A stretch of DNA of 64,000 bases. Origin: Epithemia pelagica. Lineage: Eukaryota > Bacillariophyta > Bacillariophyceae > Surirellales > Surirellaceae. The stretch lies in contig OX337228.1 of assembly GCA_946965045.2 (NCBI GenBank), positions 6,634,001 through 6,698,000 on the forward strand. Reading direction: 5' to 3'. The position numbers were made by a program, and so were the translations under genes. Below the pieces are notes generated by a model. The model did no database searches. It saw nothing but the letters and a program-made list of their open reading frames with translations, and was not told where the DNA came from. How positions within the stretch are numbered: position 1 is the stretch's first letter; each line of letters opens with the position of its first letter. Below are positions 23,115 through 35,200 of this stretch, one piece after another.

Positions 23115-24695
23115 TTAGATGCGCTTCTTGCTTTCCACGGGGTTGGAGAATTCGACATCTGGTTGGGCCATGGAGTAGCCCTTGATCAAGCTACCAATGG
23201 TTTCTCCCAAAAGCTTGAGGTCATCCAAGGGGTTGTTTCCTTGGACCGTCTTGTACAAGTACGAGTCAAAGGTGACTTGTTGGACGTACTTGGAGTTGCA
23301 CAATTCGACAAAGGCTTCTCGTGCACCATTGTTGGAGTAAAAGACCTTTTGCAAAATGTCCAAGACGGCATAGGTGGGTCCGTACTTGCCATCGTACTTC
23401 TTCAAGTAGGTGCCTTCAATTTCGGCTTGGGTCGGCAAGCGCTTGCCACCGTCCATGAGGGCGACAATTTCTTGGGCGGCCATGCGTCCCGACTTGGCGG
23501 CAAAGTAAATGCCTTCGCCCGAGCACTTGGTCACGTACCCAGCGGCATCCCCGACGAGGGCAATACGACCTTGGACCCGACGCGGGCGGTAGTGTTCCGG
23601 AATGGGGTGGGCTTCCACCTTGATAATGGTACCTCCGGCAATCTTGTCTCCGGCCCGGTCCCGAATGGCCTTTTGGTATTGCTTAATGGCCGGTCGGTTG
23701 ACGACAGTACCCGTTCCGACACCGACATGGTCGTACTTGGGAAAGACCCAGCCGTAAAAGTCGGGCGAGACATCGTCACCGACATACATTTCCGCCATTT
23801 CTTCGTAGAATTCCATCTTGTCATCCGGAATCTTGATGCGTTCTTGAAAGGCAATGGCAAAGTTGTAGACACCGGCATCCATGGCCTTGGCCACGCGCGA
23901 GTTGGCGCCATCGGCACCGACAATCAAATCGACCGCCATGGTTTTGGGCGTGCCGGCCGAACTGCCGCCCGTGTATTCTTGGTAGTTGATGACGTATTGG
24001 CTGTCTTGGTTGGTCTTGTGATCGGCCGGCACATCAATGGACGTCACCAATCCATTAATTGGCTTGGCGCCGTACTCAATGGCCCGGTTGCGCAAAAAGG
24101 AATCCAAAATTTCCCGACGACACATGCCAATGTATTCGTCCGGTTTCAACGTCTCGCCAATGTTCACTTCCACGCCCGTCGGAGAAATCAAATTCATCTT
24201 GCGAACCTGTGTTCAAAACCAGACAAACAAACAGTGCATGCGTCAGAGACGATCGTGTGTGGTTCGACCAAGCAACAAATGACCCACTGGATCCATTCCA
24301 CAGTCCGGCCCTCGTTCTAAACTCATACCGTGTTCACAACTCGCACAACACACGCATTCCATTCTGCAACGTACCTTGCGGTCCACGACCGTTTCGGGGA
24401 TATCAAATTCTCCCACCATACAAAGCGGAATGGCTCCACCGCAGGGCTTGGCATTGTCCATTTTGCGTTCAAAAATCACGGTATCAATGCCCTTTTCTTG
24501 GGCAAAGATTTCGGCGGCACAGGCACCGGCGGGTCCTCCACCGACGACGGCCACCGTGTACTTCATGCACAGCGAGGACGACGACGACGAGGATTGGACA
24601 TTCGTCATGGATTGGCCCACAAAGGCCGATCGACTGGCCGTGAAACCAGCCACCGAAGACACCAAGGTCAAGTACGAAACCAACAAAAGACTCAT
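23115..24695 (-). CDS. CHLP: Geranylgeranyl diphosphate reductase, plastid
   Basis: NADPH-dependent flavoprotein that reduces geranylgeranyl to phytyl chains for chlorophyll and tocopherol. Exons 24695-24375 and 24206-23115 (intron 168 bp, phase 0) give 470 residues. The FAD-binding fold is GGGPAGACAAE from about residue 52, followed by ERKMDNAKPCGGAIPLCMV. After the splice comes VRKMNLISPTGVEVNIGETL, then the second FAD motif LIVGADGANSRVAKA and GRIALVGDAAGYVTKCSGEGI. The N-terminus MSLLLVSYLTLVSSVAGFTAS is a signal peptide with VAG/F, fitting plastid import. A second ATG lies upstream at 24731 in frame, but the one at 24695 begins the signal peptide directly. The protein ends at the family's usual length. 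It is divergent from the prolyl-tRNA synthetase gene. Confidence 0.96.
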
Positions 24696-25579
24696 CGTGT
24701 GGTACACTCTACGATTGATTGATTGATTCAATTGGAATAGGAGGAAGAAAGAGGATTGTCGATTCTTTCAACCTGGTTAGACTTGCGAAAAGTGGATCAA
24801 CCGAGATCGTCGACGGAACGAGAACAAAAAGATTTGTTGATGGGCCGTGCTTTACCGTGCAGGAGGGATCAGGGATCCTGTGGTTCAAAGAAGCACACTC
24901 TTTCCACGTAGATTCATCGATTGAAGCGGGTCCATGTTGGGAAAGAACTTCAACCAGGACTGAACTACTCTCGGGACTCGATCAAAGTGGCGATCATCTC
25001 CAAGAGCGCTTAGTTGTATATGTGTTCGCGCTAGAAACTTAGAATCGTATTGTTTCACTATCCCTCGTTAAATTTACTCTTGAGCGCTGATTGCGACGTC
25101 CGGGGGGAGCTTTCTCTCGACGATGTGATGTCAGCGAGAATTACTGTGCACCAAGCAGTACGTGTTTCCTGCGACACAGAAGCCGGACTTTAATGCGGTC
25201 GCTTCTCCGTCGGCTTCTTCGATTCCACGTGTTCTTCCGTCGTCTTGTCGCGTGGGAGTCGCGGATTTGGGACGTACGTACGTTGGAAGGAGGATCTCCC
25301 TCCCAAGCCACACAACAGGATGGATCTTTTGGTTGTTCTTCTTTGTGGAGTGGATGGGCCATTGGATCTTGTGGGTGTGGTTCGTCGAGAAACCAAACAC
25401 CAACGCGAGAAGATTCGTCGCTCTCGGATCTCCCTCTTCTTCTTTGTCACCAAGCTCGTCCTCGAGTTCTCTGTGTGTGTGTCCCCAACGATCCAGGTTC
25501 CAGCTTGGTGTTTCTGTAGTTTCTCTCTTGACGACATTCCAGAACGTCGCGGAGCGACGCTCGACGACACCAACACAGA
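24696..25579. promoter_or_regulatory. Divergent intergenic region, CHLP / ProRS
   Basis: 884 bp between two genes for plastid proteins read in opposite directions. A (GATT)4 run sits at 24713-24728 right at the CHLP start. No gene was recognised. Confidence 0.45.
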
Positions 25580-27640
25580 ATGGTCCGATGGTTGCGGCAA
25601 CCACGAGCTTTCTCATCATCATCATCAACAACCACAGTGGGTGTCGTCGTCATGGCCTTGCTACTGGTTTCCCTGGGACGTTCCCCCACGAGTAGTCGTG
25701 GTCGAATGGTTGCGGCCTTTCAAACGACCCAAGTAGGACGCCGTACCGTACCATGGATACACCACGCCGAATCGAGACGGGTACTCCCCGTTTCCACCAC
25801 CACCACTACCACCACGCGGCAATGGTTGTCGTCCTCGACGACCAATGTCGATGAGTTGCAAGCCCAAATCAAGGCCAAGGGCGATGAAATACGGGCCTTG
25901 AAAGAAGGGGGTGCCGACAAGGCGACCGTCGCACCCTTGGTACAAGAATTGTTGGCCCTCAAGGCACAATTGGAGCCACCAGCAGCCGCATCCAACACCA
26001 AAAACAACAACAAGAAGAAGAAAAAGGACGAGGAGGAGAAGTCATCTTCCGAGTCGGACGAATCGGATTTTATCACCTCCCGATCGACGGATTATTCCAA
26101 ATGGTACAACGATTTGATTCGAGTCACGGGATTGGCCGAAAATTCACCCGTCCGGGGATGTATGGTTATCAAGCCCTGGGGCATGTCCATTTGGGATCGA
26201 TTGCGGAATGAGCTGGATGCCCAAATCCAAAACCAAGGCGCCCAAAATGCCTACTTTCCCCTCTTGATTCCTCAATCCTTCCTCTCCAAGGAAGCCGAAC
26301 ATGTCGATGGCTTTGCCAAGGAATGTGCCGTGGTGACGCATCATCGACTCACTACCAACCCCAATGCCGGCACGGACGGAACGACGAGCCGTACCGATTT
26401 GATTCCCGATCCCGACGCCCAATTGGAAGAACCCTTGATTGTCCGACCCACGTCGGAAACCATGATTTGGCATACCTTTCGCAAATGGATCCAATCGCAT
26501 CGTGATTTGCCCCTCAAAATCAATCAATGGGCCAATGTCATGCGCTGGGAATTGCGCACCCGTCCCTTTTTGCGCACGTCCGAGTTTCTGTGGCAAGAAG
26601 GCCACACGGCCCATGCGACCGCCGACGATGCTGAACAAGAAGCCCAACGCATGATTCAAGTTTATGCCCAGGTTTGTCGCGACTTTTTGGCCTTGCCCGT
26701 CGTGACGGGCGTCAAGAGTCCGTCCGAACGCTTTGCCGGCGCCCAAGAAACCTACACGATTGAAGCCTTGATGCCCAATGGATGGGCCCTGCAATCGGGA
26801 ACCTCCCACTTTTTGGGACAATCCTTTGGCAACGCCTTTAATGTGACCTACCAAGATGAACAGGGACACTCGCAGGTTGTCTGGGGTACCTCCTGGGGAG
26901 TCTCGACACGCTTGTTGGGCGCCCTCATTATGACCCATTCCGACGATGCCGGTTTGGTCTTGCCACCCCCGGTCGCTCCCCTGCAAGTGGTGATTGTGAC
27001 CATTCCCTTGTCCAAAAAACAGGCGGCCGACGAGGCATTGGTTCACCAAATGGACGAGGCCTTGACAACCTTGAAAACGGATTTGGAGGAGGCGGGAGTG
27101 CGCGTCCAGGTGGATGCCCGCGATTATTTACGACCCGGGGCCAAATACTTTGAATGGGAACGCAAGGGGGTCCCCCTCCGTATGGAACTCGGCCCTCGTG
27201 ACGTCCAACAAGGATCCTGTGTCTTCAAGTATCGGGCCCCGGCCGACTGGGCGGCCGACAAGCAAGTTGTTCCCCTGGCCGAGGCCGCCACGACGGCCGT
27301 GCAGGGCTTGAACCGCATGTATCAAGCCCTGTACGAACAAGCGGACGCTCGGTTGCAACAAGGAATTCGACGCTATGATGAAAACAGCATGATTTCGTAT
27401 TCAGACTTTACAGCGCTCTTACAAGACGATGTGGCGTCGCAGTATCCGGGAGAAGGCTTGTTTTTGGTCCCGTGGATGTGCAACGCGGAGAATGAAGCGC
27501 AAGTCAAGCAAGACTGTCAAGCCACTTTGCGATGCTATCCCTTGGACGAAAATGAAAATCAAGAGGCCATTCAAGGCAAACGGTGCTTTTACAGTGGAGA
27601 ACCGGCGACGCACATGGCTCTGTTTGGTCGAGCCTTTTAA
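25580..27640 (+). CDS. Prolyl-tRNA synthetase with WHEP domain, plastid/organelle form
   Basis: Class II synthetase of the eukaryote/archaea-type ProRS, charging tRNA-Pro; single exon, 686 residues. Residues 1-47 are a presequence with a hydrophobic core (VVVMALLLVSLG) and MVAA/FQTT, an ASAFAP-type site. Residues about 91-132 (DELQAQIKAKGDEIRALK...VQELLALKAQLE) are a WHEP domain, an appended RNA- or protein-binding helix pair seen in some eukaryotic synthetases. A Lys/Glu/Ser linker follows. Catalytic class II motifs: motif 1 around GCMVIKPWGMSIWD, motif 2 MRWELRTRPFLRTSEFLWQEGH, and motif 3 WGTSWGVSTRLLGALI. The C-terminal anticodon-binding domain and the ProRS tail (ending LFGRAF) are complete. 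Plastid import is inferred; dual plastid-mitochondrial use is common for such enzymes. The ATG at 25580 is the only start giving the presequence. Confidence 0.94.
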   Translation: MVRWLRQPRAFSSSSSTTTVGVVVMALLLVSLGRSPTSSRGRMVAAFQTTQVGRRTVPWIHHAESRRVLPVSTTTTTTTRQWLSSSTTNVDELQAQIKAKGDEIRALKEGGADKATVAPLVQELLALKAQLEPPAAASNTKNNNKKKKKDEEEKSSSESDESDFITSRSTDYSKWYNDLIRVTGLAENSPVRGCMVIKPWGMSIWDRLRNELDAQIQNQGAQNAYFPLLIPQSFLSKEAEHVDGFAKECAVVTHHRLTTNPNAGTDGTTSRTDLIPDPDAQLEEPLIVRPTSETMIWHTFRKWIQSHRDLPLKINQWANVMRWELRTRPFLRTSEFLWQEGHTAHATADDAEQEAQRMIQVYAQVCRDFLALPVVTGVKSPSERFAGAQETYTIEALMPNGWALQSGTSHFLGQSFGNAFNVTYQDEQGHSQVVWGTSWGVSTRLLGALIMTHSDDAGLVLPPPVAPLQVVIVTIPLSKKQAADEALVHQMDEALTTLKTDLEEAGVRVQVDARDYLRPGAKYFEWERKGVPLRMELGPRDVQQGSCVFKYRAPADWAADKQVVPLAEAATTAVQGLNRMYQALYEQADARLQQGIRRYDENSMISYSDFTALLQDDVASQYPGEGLFLVPWMCNAENEAQVKQDCQATLRCYPLDENENQEAIQGKRCFYSGEPATHMALFGRAF

Positions 27641-29602
27641 CAAAATGTGTGTGTGTGTGCTGTGTGTGTGTACAAACTCCATACTGGAACCCACAAACAC
27701 AGAAGGAATCCCCCAAGGGGGTACGGTTCCGATGCTATACGGTTGAGTTCCATAGACTATCAGACGCGTTCTCTCTCTCTCTAGGAACGCTTTCTCCCTG
27801 TGAGTCTCTTTCCAACTATGCATGTATGGTTCTCGTACTCCTCCTACCTAGGTATGTTCGTATCGGTGATTGGTCGTGTGGCTGCCGCTAATCGTACTCG
27901 CCATTGTATGGTTGTTGCATCTAAATAGGTAGTCTTGTTGGAATGTCAGAACAAGTCGCACGTATTGTTTGGTTGTTGAATCATGTTGCCCGTTGTCGTT
28001 GGTGGATGTTGGCTGTTGAATCATGGTGTATCCTTTGTCGTTGGTGCATGTTGGTTGTTGAATAATCATGTTGTCCTTTGTGTCGTTGGTGAATGCCGAT
28101 CTTCCAAGGATCAACAGTAATACGATATGGCATTCTCGATTGAAATCCTGGAGTTTTGTTCGCGGGAATCCAAAAAGGCTCTTCAATCCTCAACAAAAGG
28201 CCTAATACGTCTGGTCGTCCTACGAGATTTGAAAAATGGGATCTTTCCCATCACCCATTAGCCCTAATTTATAGGACAAACTTAAGGATATCGGAAAAAA
28301 TTACCGGACAGAAGTCCTAGAAATATTGATGATCAGTACCTAAAACCTAGCGCCACAGCACAGGATCGCTGTACCATAGCCTACGAGCACAAGAAGTGAC
28401 CAGTTTTACTCAATAGTTTGTTGGACACTTGTCCGGGTCACGATAGCGCTGTATATAGCAGAAGGGAATTTCACAAACCCTCGCATCACGCTTCACTGGA
28501 CATACCCATGAGGGAGTACTTGTCATAGGACGAGAAACCGCAACGACAAGGACCCACAGGTGCTTTTGGAAAAGCCTTCGCTTACATCAAGATGCTAGTG
28601 CAGAGGAGAGTTCAATGAGGACGAGATGCTGGCCATCAAGTGGAAGAGAGAGGGCATGGTTACTGCTGGCATTACGATTCATGGAGCCACGACAATGACA
28701 TGCGGCAATCAACTGGAATGTTCTGACCCAACCACCAATTGCAACAACCGCAGAGAAGGAACCACCAAGACAATCGAATGGATCCCAATGGACCACCATG
28801 ATGGATGTTGGTCGATGGAAGCTTCTTCTTTAAGCAGAAACATCAACTCCCCATACGAGACAATGGCAGCGACAATGACAACGAGCGCAACAATCAACTC
28901 CACCAAACGTACAAGACAATGTCCAAAACAACAATCAACTGCAGCAGCATTGAGAAAAAGAGATGCAATGTGCCCTTGGCTCTTCAGGCTTGTTTCCCCA
29001 GCTTTCCCACCAGAGCCAAAACAACAACCTGATGAAGACGACAACAACAATCAACTACATGGATGAGCCGGAAACACTCCAGAGAACCAATGCAACAATC
29101 AACAACTCCTTGTCTAAACGCAACAATCCAACAATTGATTGATGCCAAAGTGGAGCAACAACACAACTACAGAAGACGACCAGACAAGACAACAAAACAA
29201 AACCAATGATAACCTATGATGCCTGCTGCCACTGTTGACAGCACTACTGCTCTCGCCTAAACGACAAACACAGTTGGACACTCAGAGCCCCGGTGTCGTC
29301 CCTAATAATGAGATGACGAAGACCAGGGAAGCACCCTTGTCTCGAGGAGACGAGGTCTTCATTTTTTATTCTTCATTCTTCATGCCAAGTCACAAGTCAC
29401 AAGAGGCAAGAGCGGCACAACCTCTCGTTTCTGCCCTCTCCACATTACGGGAATAAGACTAAGATTCCTTCTTTTCTTTTCTACTTATACCTTGTACTAC
29501 ACCCTACATACGTGGCTTATGTACTAGTTCTACACGGTGGACGTGCTGTCCTATAAACTTTTGGGATGATACATCACCCATCAGACCATCCCAATCTTTG
29601 GA
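27641..29602. other. Long intergenic region, no gene recognised
   Basis: Nearly 2 kb with the ProRS 3' UTR (including a (GT)n-like patch at about 27647-27671), the palindrome TACCTAGGTA at 27845-27854, an imperfect tandem repeat at 27969-28094, and a strongly CAA-rich, G-poor stretch from about 28690 to 29280. Open frames there are low-complexity and unlike any family I know. The last few hundred bases should contain the promoter of the next gene. Confidence 0.5.
27969..28094. repeat. Imperfect tandem repeat, about 42 bp x 3
   Basis: Three units starting at 27969, 28009 and 28051 each begin TTGG(T/C)TGTTGAAT and end GTCGTTGGTG(G/C/A)ATG. Middle parts differ by small indels. Nothing shows it to be coding. 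Confidence 0.8.
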
Positions 29603-31224
29603 ATGCTATCACTGTCACTTGTCAGGATGAGATTCATTTCCGCTTCCTTAGCAGTGGTGGCCAGTATGGCCACCATGACCAATGGCTTTACAGTCTCATC
29701 GTTTGCTTCCAAAAAATCTTGTGCTTCAGCGTTTCATATGTCATCGTATGAGGAACAATTGAAGAAATACTATAACCAGGATATTGCGGGTGCAAGTGCT
29801 CCTCTGGCCAACGGTTCTGCCTATGGTGCTACGACTCCACCTCCTCTCCCTGTGACAGAACCACCACCATCTGCAACTGGTCTTGCTCTCCCCGCCCATC
29901 AGCAGACAACAACTCCTCCTCCACTACCACCTGTGCAAGCCGCGACGCCTCCTCCTGTTCCAGTGGCTGTTGCGGCCGCTCCACCGCCGCAGAAGGTAAT
30001 TGAAGTTACAAACCCGAGCTTCAACAGTCCACTCGCTATTGGGGGTGTTCTGTTTCTGGGACTCCCCCTCTGGTTTATGGTCGCATCCCAAGTATTCACC
30101 CCTCCCGCTGTGGAGTCTCCACCCCAGATCACTGCCACGAACCAAATCGTTCTACCAGATTCTCTGGCCAAGTCTGCTGCATCTCCCTCTGGAGTGGTTG
30201 TTCTCTCACAGCCCATTACCAAGGCTGAAGTTCGTGGATTGTTTGATCTATGGAATGATGCACTAAAGACGGGCGACCCTGCCACTGTTGCGAAGCGATA
30301 TGGAAAGGATGGAGTGTTGCTCCCCACCTTGTCGGATGTGCCCCGAACAGACTTTGAAGGAATCAAAGATTACTTTGTTGGGTTCTTGAGTAAAAAACCG
30401 GTCGGAAAGATTTTGGAGGGAGAAATCTTTGTCGGAAATAACTGGGCGCAAGATGCTGGTAAGGAATGATGTGAAAAACGAGATTTTCCTAGACACTGCA
30501 CTTATTTCAATCTCTCGTTTCACTTCCAAAGGGATTTACGAGTTCGCCTTTAAAGATGGTTCCAAGGTTAAGGCTCGATACTCTTTCATTTACTCGTATG
30601 AGGATGGCCAATGGATGATATCCCACCACCATTCATCCCTCATGCCACAAGAAGCTGCACCACCTCCCGCAAAAATAACTACAGCACAAGTTCGCTCTCT
30701 CTTTGATTTGTGGAACGATGCATTGCACACGGGTGACCCCTACACAGTCGCTGCACGCTATTCCAAGGACGCTGTCTTGTTACCGACTCTTTCGGATAAG
30801 GCACGTTATACCACGGATGAGATTGCCGATTACTTTGTAGGATTCCTCAAAAAGAAACCGGATGGTAAAATTTTGGAAGGCAACATCAAGATTGGACCCA
30901 ACTGGGCTCAAGATGCTGGTAAGGCTCAAGGAATATCAAAGATTAGAGATCTTGTCTGCTGGATCGTCTAACTGTCTCTTGTTGCGCTACCTTGCTATTT
31001 TTTCAACAGGAATCTACGAGTTTACCTTTGCAGACGGGTCCAAAACTCGTGGTCGATACTCGTTTGTCTACACATATGAAAATGGCCAGTGGATGATTGC
31101 GAATCATCACTCTTCTATCATGCCCGAGCCTGCAGTTGCAGCGTTTCAAAAGGTAAAGGAATTGGAGAATCCCATCGCTGCAGTACCCGTTGTGACGGAG
31201 AGTGCTACAGTCAAGGCAGCTTAG
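29603..31224 (+). CDS. Plastid membrane protein with two CaMKII-AD-like domains
   Basis: Exons 29603-30458, 30532-30918 and 31010-31224 (introns 73 and 91 bp, both phase 1) give 485 residues. Each of two domains has the CaMKII association-domain / SnoaL-like cone fold sequence: LFDLWNDAL(K/H)TGDP, DGVLLPTLSD, DYFVGFL.KKP.GKILEG, NWAQDAG, then GIYEF.F.DGSK..RYSF.Y.YE.GQWMI..HHSS.MP. Introns cut both copies at the same codon (the Gly after NWAQDA), so the domain was duplicated with its intron. The N-terminus is a signal peptide with TNG/FTVSSFAS, followed by a Pro-rich part (about 75-130) and one membrane helix near residues 141-160 (LAIGGVLFLGLPLWFMVASQ). The fold commonly oligomerises and sometimes binds small ligands; no substrate can be inferred. 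An alternative ATG is 29627 (MRFISASLAVVAS). Plastid location is an inference. Confidence 0.85.
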
Positions 31225-32259
31225 GCATACGAGACTACAATGGCACCCTTGGGACGTGGGAGAAACGCTGGACAACCGGGGTTCTCTATGTACCAAGATA
31301 GATTGGAGTAAGTAGGAAGCACACCACTGAGACCCGGCTTGAGCTTGTCTTGTCATGAGTAGTGGAAGTGGCATCTTTCCGACGCTATTGTTTTCAAATG
31401 TAATGATTGTTCGATCAGCTTGTTTTATCCGTATCCCAATAGTACATCATGTCTCGTAGCTACGGGATCCCCCTTGATTGCGACTCTGGAGTCATTTTGT
31501 CTGTTCGTGTCTGTGGGTATCAAATACTATTGTCTTTTGATGCGCACCGCACATGTCGTGCTTCCAGAGATCCTAGAAACATCGCATCTCTCGAGCAACA
31601 TCCATGGAGAAATCCCGTGCCATCCTTGTCGTTTTTGCGACAGATAGCTCCCGTAGCTTTAGCTTTGTGGTTACTTCTCTCTCCCCCTTTGTTGTAGCCC
31701 CCAAAGATTCACTGCCCCCCAGATTCCTTCGGTAGTAGTTGAGCTTTGATCTACTTAGCTCGTGCTAAAAAGTTAAAGTACGCACGTCACCCCGCCACAT
31801 CTCACAATTATCGGTTGATCTTTGTGTGCCATCGCGTCGATTGCTGGGGATTCGATTCCACCAAATCTTGCGCAACACGTCGTAGAGTTGCATCCAAAAA
31901 AGAGACGACACGAGAGACGACACCAACATTGCGCAAATTGGCAACGTGATTCCCACGCTCGGCTCAAAAAGAGGAGAGAGACACTTCATTCTCTGAGAAT
32001 CCTGTGGCATTATTCAACGGGGTTCAAGAGTTTGATTGTTCGTTGTCTATACAATCTCACTTTGATCGTTCCACTGAAAAAACATCTTGCTCTAGAGGGT
32101 GAACTTTTGGTTTTCACAAGATTCTTGAGGGCATCTCAACCGCACCCATCAACTGGAGGAACCGATCACCTGTGCGGTTTAGGGTAACAGTTTCCCCACC
32201 GAACTGTCAAGGAAAGACGAGTACAGCAGTTGGCTTGAAGCCCTCATATTTTGCAGAAG
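31225..32259. other. Intergenic: no gene recognised
   Basis: About 1 kb between two plus-strand genes, holding the CaMKII-AD gene's 3' UTR and the glucan synthase promoter. A few short open frames are not convincing. No repeat was seen. Confidence 0.45.
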
Positions 32260-35200
32260 ATGGATGATGCTGTGAATACATCGTCCTATGATGACGATGC
32301 AGTCAATGCAACGGCTTATGACGATGCTGCCTACGCCACGGAAGATGCGACATTGATGGATGAAGTGGCACCCTTTCTGTACAATGGAATCCGCATTGCA
32401 GCGGCTCTTTGGCTGATTTGGACAGCTGCTGGAGCATCATTGTAAGTGATGATGGTGATTGCACTGGAACAATGATTGTTGGACGGTTTTGCTTACCAGT
32501 GGTGTCTTTCATTGTTGTCCACTGTCTATACAGGTCCCAACGCATGCATTGCGGTGTCATGTTGGCCGTGTTGGTGTCCTTTGCAACCTTTGCAAACTTG
32601 GAATCCCTCTTTTCGGGAACGGACTTGGATCATGGCTTATCGGAGCCCGCATTGGTGGTCCTCTTCATTCTGGTCTTCAATGGAGCATTGGTGGGACTCT
32701 GTGTGGGGCTGCTGTTGCCAGTGGTCTCGTCGGGCTTTTGTTTCGGAGGAATGATTGCACTCCTCTTTTCCTCGGTGGCCATTTCCTACACCCACACGAT
32801 CTGGCTCGAATATCCCTTTATTGGACCAGCCGTTGCCGCAGTCGGAGCTGCCATGGCAACTGGGTAAGTCTGGTAACTGTTACGGACTGAGTACCTGTCT
32901 TCTCGTGGCCTGATCCTTTCTCATGCTCGCTTCTTTCCTGGGAAAATCTACTTTTAGAGTTTTCAAATCTGCATCGCCCTTCTTTTTTGCAATTTCCGTC
33001 GTGTTGGAGGCAGGTGCGGCAGTCTCGTGTTTGGTGTTCAAGGATGGTTTGCCGTTTCTCGTGGGCGTTGCCTCGGGACTCCAGTCATCATCGACAACAC
33101 TCTCCTTGAAGGATTGGCAGCGCCTCTTGGACATTGATGCGGAACCCATGTCGTGTGTTTTAATTTGGCTGTCGTCGTGTGTCTGTGTCATGGCAGTGAC
33201 AGCCTATCGCGATGGCAACTTTGCCCGCTTCCTGTCGCCCTGTCGCGGTGGATCGGGGGCCGGTCGCATGGGCTATGCGGCCGTCCCCACGGCCGACTCC
33301 AACAACAAAAGCGGAGCCAAGCGAGGCGATGCTCCTCCTTCGTACCGTGACCATCCCACGCCTCAGGATACGTACAATATGTTTGATCCAGCCAACTTAC
33401 CGCCCCGTCTCGCCGAGTATGCCAACATGGTTTACTCGGCCTGTGAGGATATTGGCAACTTTTTTGGGTTTCAAGATTCCTCCGTCCGAAACCAAGCCGA
33501 ACACTTGTTGATCCTCCTGAGTAACAATCGCCGGTACATGAGCAGCCATATTCTTCCTCCCTCGGTCCAACCTCCCAGTCCCATTCATGCCTTGCATGCC
33601 AAGGTATTTTCGAACTATGTCAAGTGGTGCCGGGCCATGGGAGTTCCTCCCAACTTTTCCAAAATGAACACGTCCATGAATGCTCCTCCCGCTGTGGCCA
33701 GTCGTGTTGTGGATTTGGTACTTTTCTTTTGTATCTGGGGAGAAGCTTCGAATCTTCGGCACATGCCCGAGTGCTTGTGGTTCCTTTACCATAAAATGAT
33801 GGAAGAGTACATTCAAAGTGAAGGATACACGCACACTCGTAGTCTCTATGCCGGTTTCTATGTGGACTGTGTTGTGACGCCTATATTCGATATTGTCCAA
33901 ATGGTGGGTTTCCTCTCTACCATTCCACGTTTGAAACAAACAACCCTTTGCGTCTTCTGACCGTGTTTCTGTTGTGTTCTCTTGTTTCTGTGCTATACAG
34001 AATATGAAATCGAAGAAAGACCATGAAGACAAGCGCAATTACGACGATTTTAATGAGTTCTTTTGGTCACGCGACTGTCTCAAGTTCAAGTATACATTTG
34101 AGGATCCTGCCGAAAGTGCCGACGTGGAATCACGACAACCCTTTTTGGCTTCGGACAACTCTCCTCCTGTGACGGATGGTCTGGAACGCGCCCCCAAAAC
34201 ATTTTTGGAAAAGCGATCTTGGCTTCGAGGCATTTTGGCGTTGAACCGAATTCTGGAATGGCACATTGCTTCATTCTTTTTGTTGGCTGTTGTGGCATTT
34301 TCTCGAGAGTTGGTCTGGGGATGGGTGCAGACATTCCAAGTTGGTAGTGCAGTATTTTGGATTTTGAATGCACTTCATCTATTCTGGGCAATGCTGGAAG
34401 TATGGTCGATGTTCCCGGGTATTCATTTGTCAGGGACTGAAGTTTGTGGTTCTGTCTTTGTCATTGTTGCGCGCTTCTTGATGCTGGTCCACCAAAGTAT
34501 GTATCTTTTGTGGGCTCTCTCGGACGCACCCACCAATTATCAGGGCAATGTTGGCAATTCGACTTTCTGGTGGTGGCAATATATTTGGCTATCCATGCTT
34601 GTAATGATTCCATACCTTGGTGAAGCACTCGTACAACTATTTCCTCCTTTGGCAGCAAAGATATATACCAGCCAGAGCGAATATGTTCAAGCCTTTTTGC
34701 ATATTTTCTACCCGATCAGTCGCCTCTACGTTGGCAAAGAAGTGCAAGAGTCTTTGGGCCATACCTTTGTTTACGTGTTGTTCTGGGTTTCGTTGATGGC
34801 ATGGAAACTCTTCTTTTCGTACATTTTCGAGGTTTATTCCATGGTTCTCCCTTCGCTTCAACTTACGGACGATTATCTGAATTACCATAATCAAAGCTTC
34901 TTCAAGATGCTTCTGCTCCTGGGAATGCGCTGGCTTCCACAGTTCATTGTGTACTTGATCGATATGAGTATCTGGTACGCGGCGTGGCAAGCCTTTGCCG
35001 GAAGCTCTGTCGGTTTGTCCGATCATCTTGGTGATGTTCGTACATTTGATGATATTCGGGAGACGTTTGGAAGAGCACCCGAGAACTTTTGCAAGAAGAT
35101 GTTGTCTCCTGATGCGGGAAGTCGACGAGGATCTTCAGCGAGCTTCCTTGGCAATTCCGAGAACGATCTCACAGAGAAGACAGGTCTCCTTGCTGGCAAG

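Noticed and set aside
23163-24320. 385-codon plus-strand frame opposite geranylgeranyl reductase
   Set aside because: Antisense shadow of the real gene; the minus-strand protein aligns along its whole length.
26144-27049. 301-codon minus-strand frame inside prolyl-tRNA synthetase
   Set aside because: Antisense shadow with no domain.
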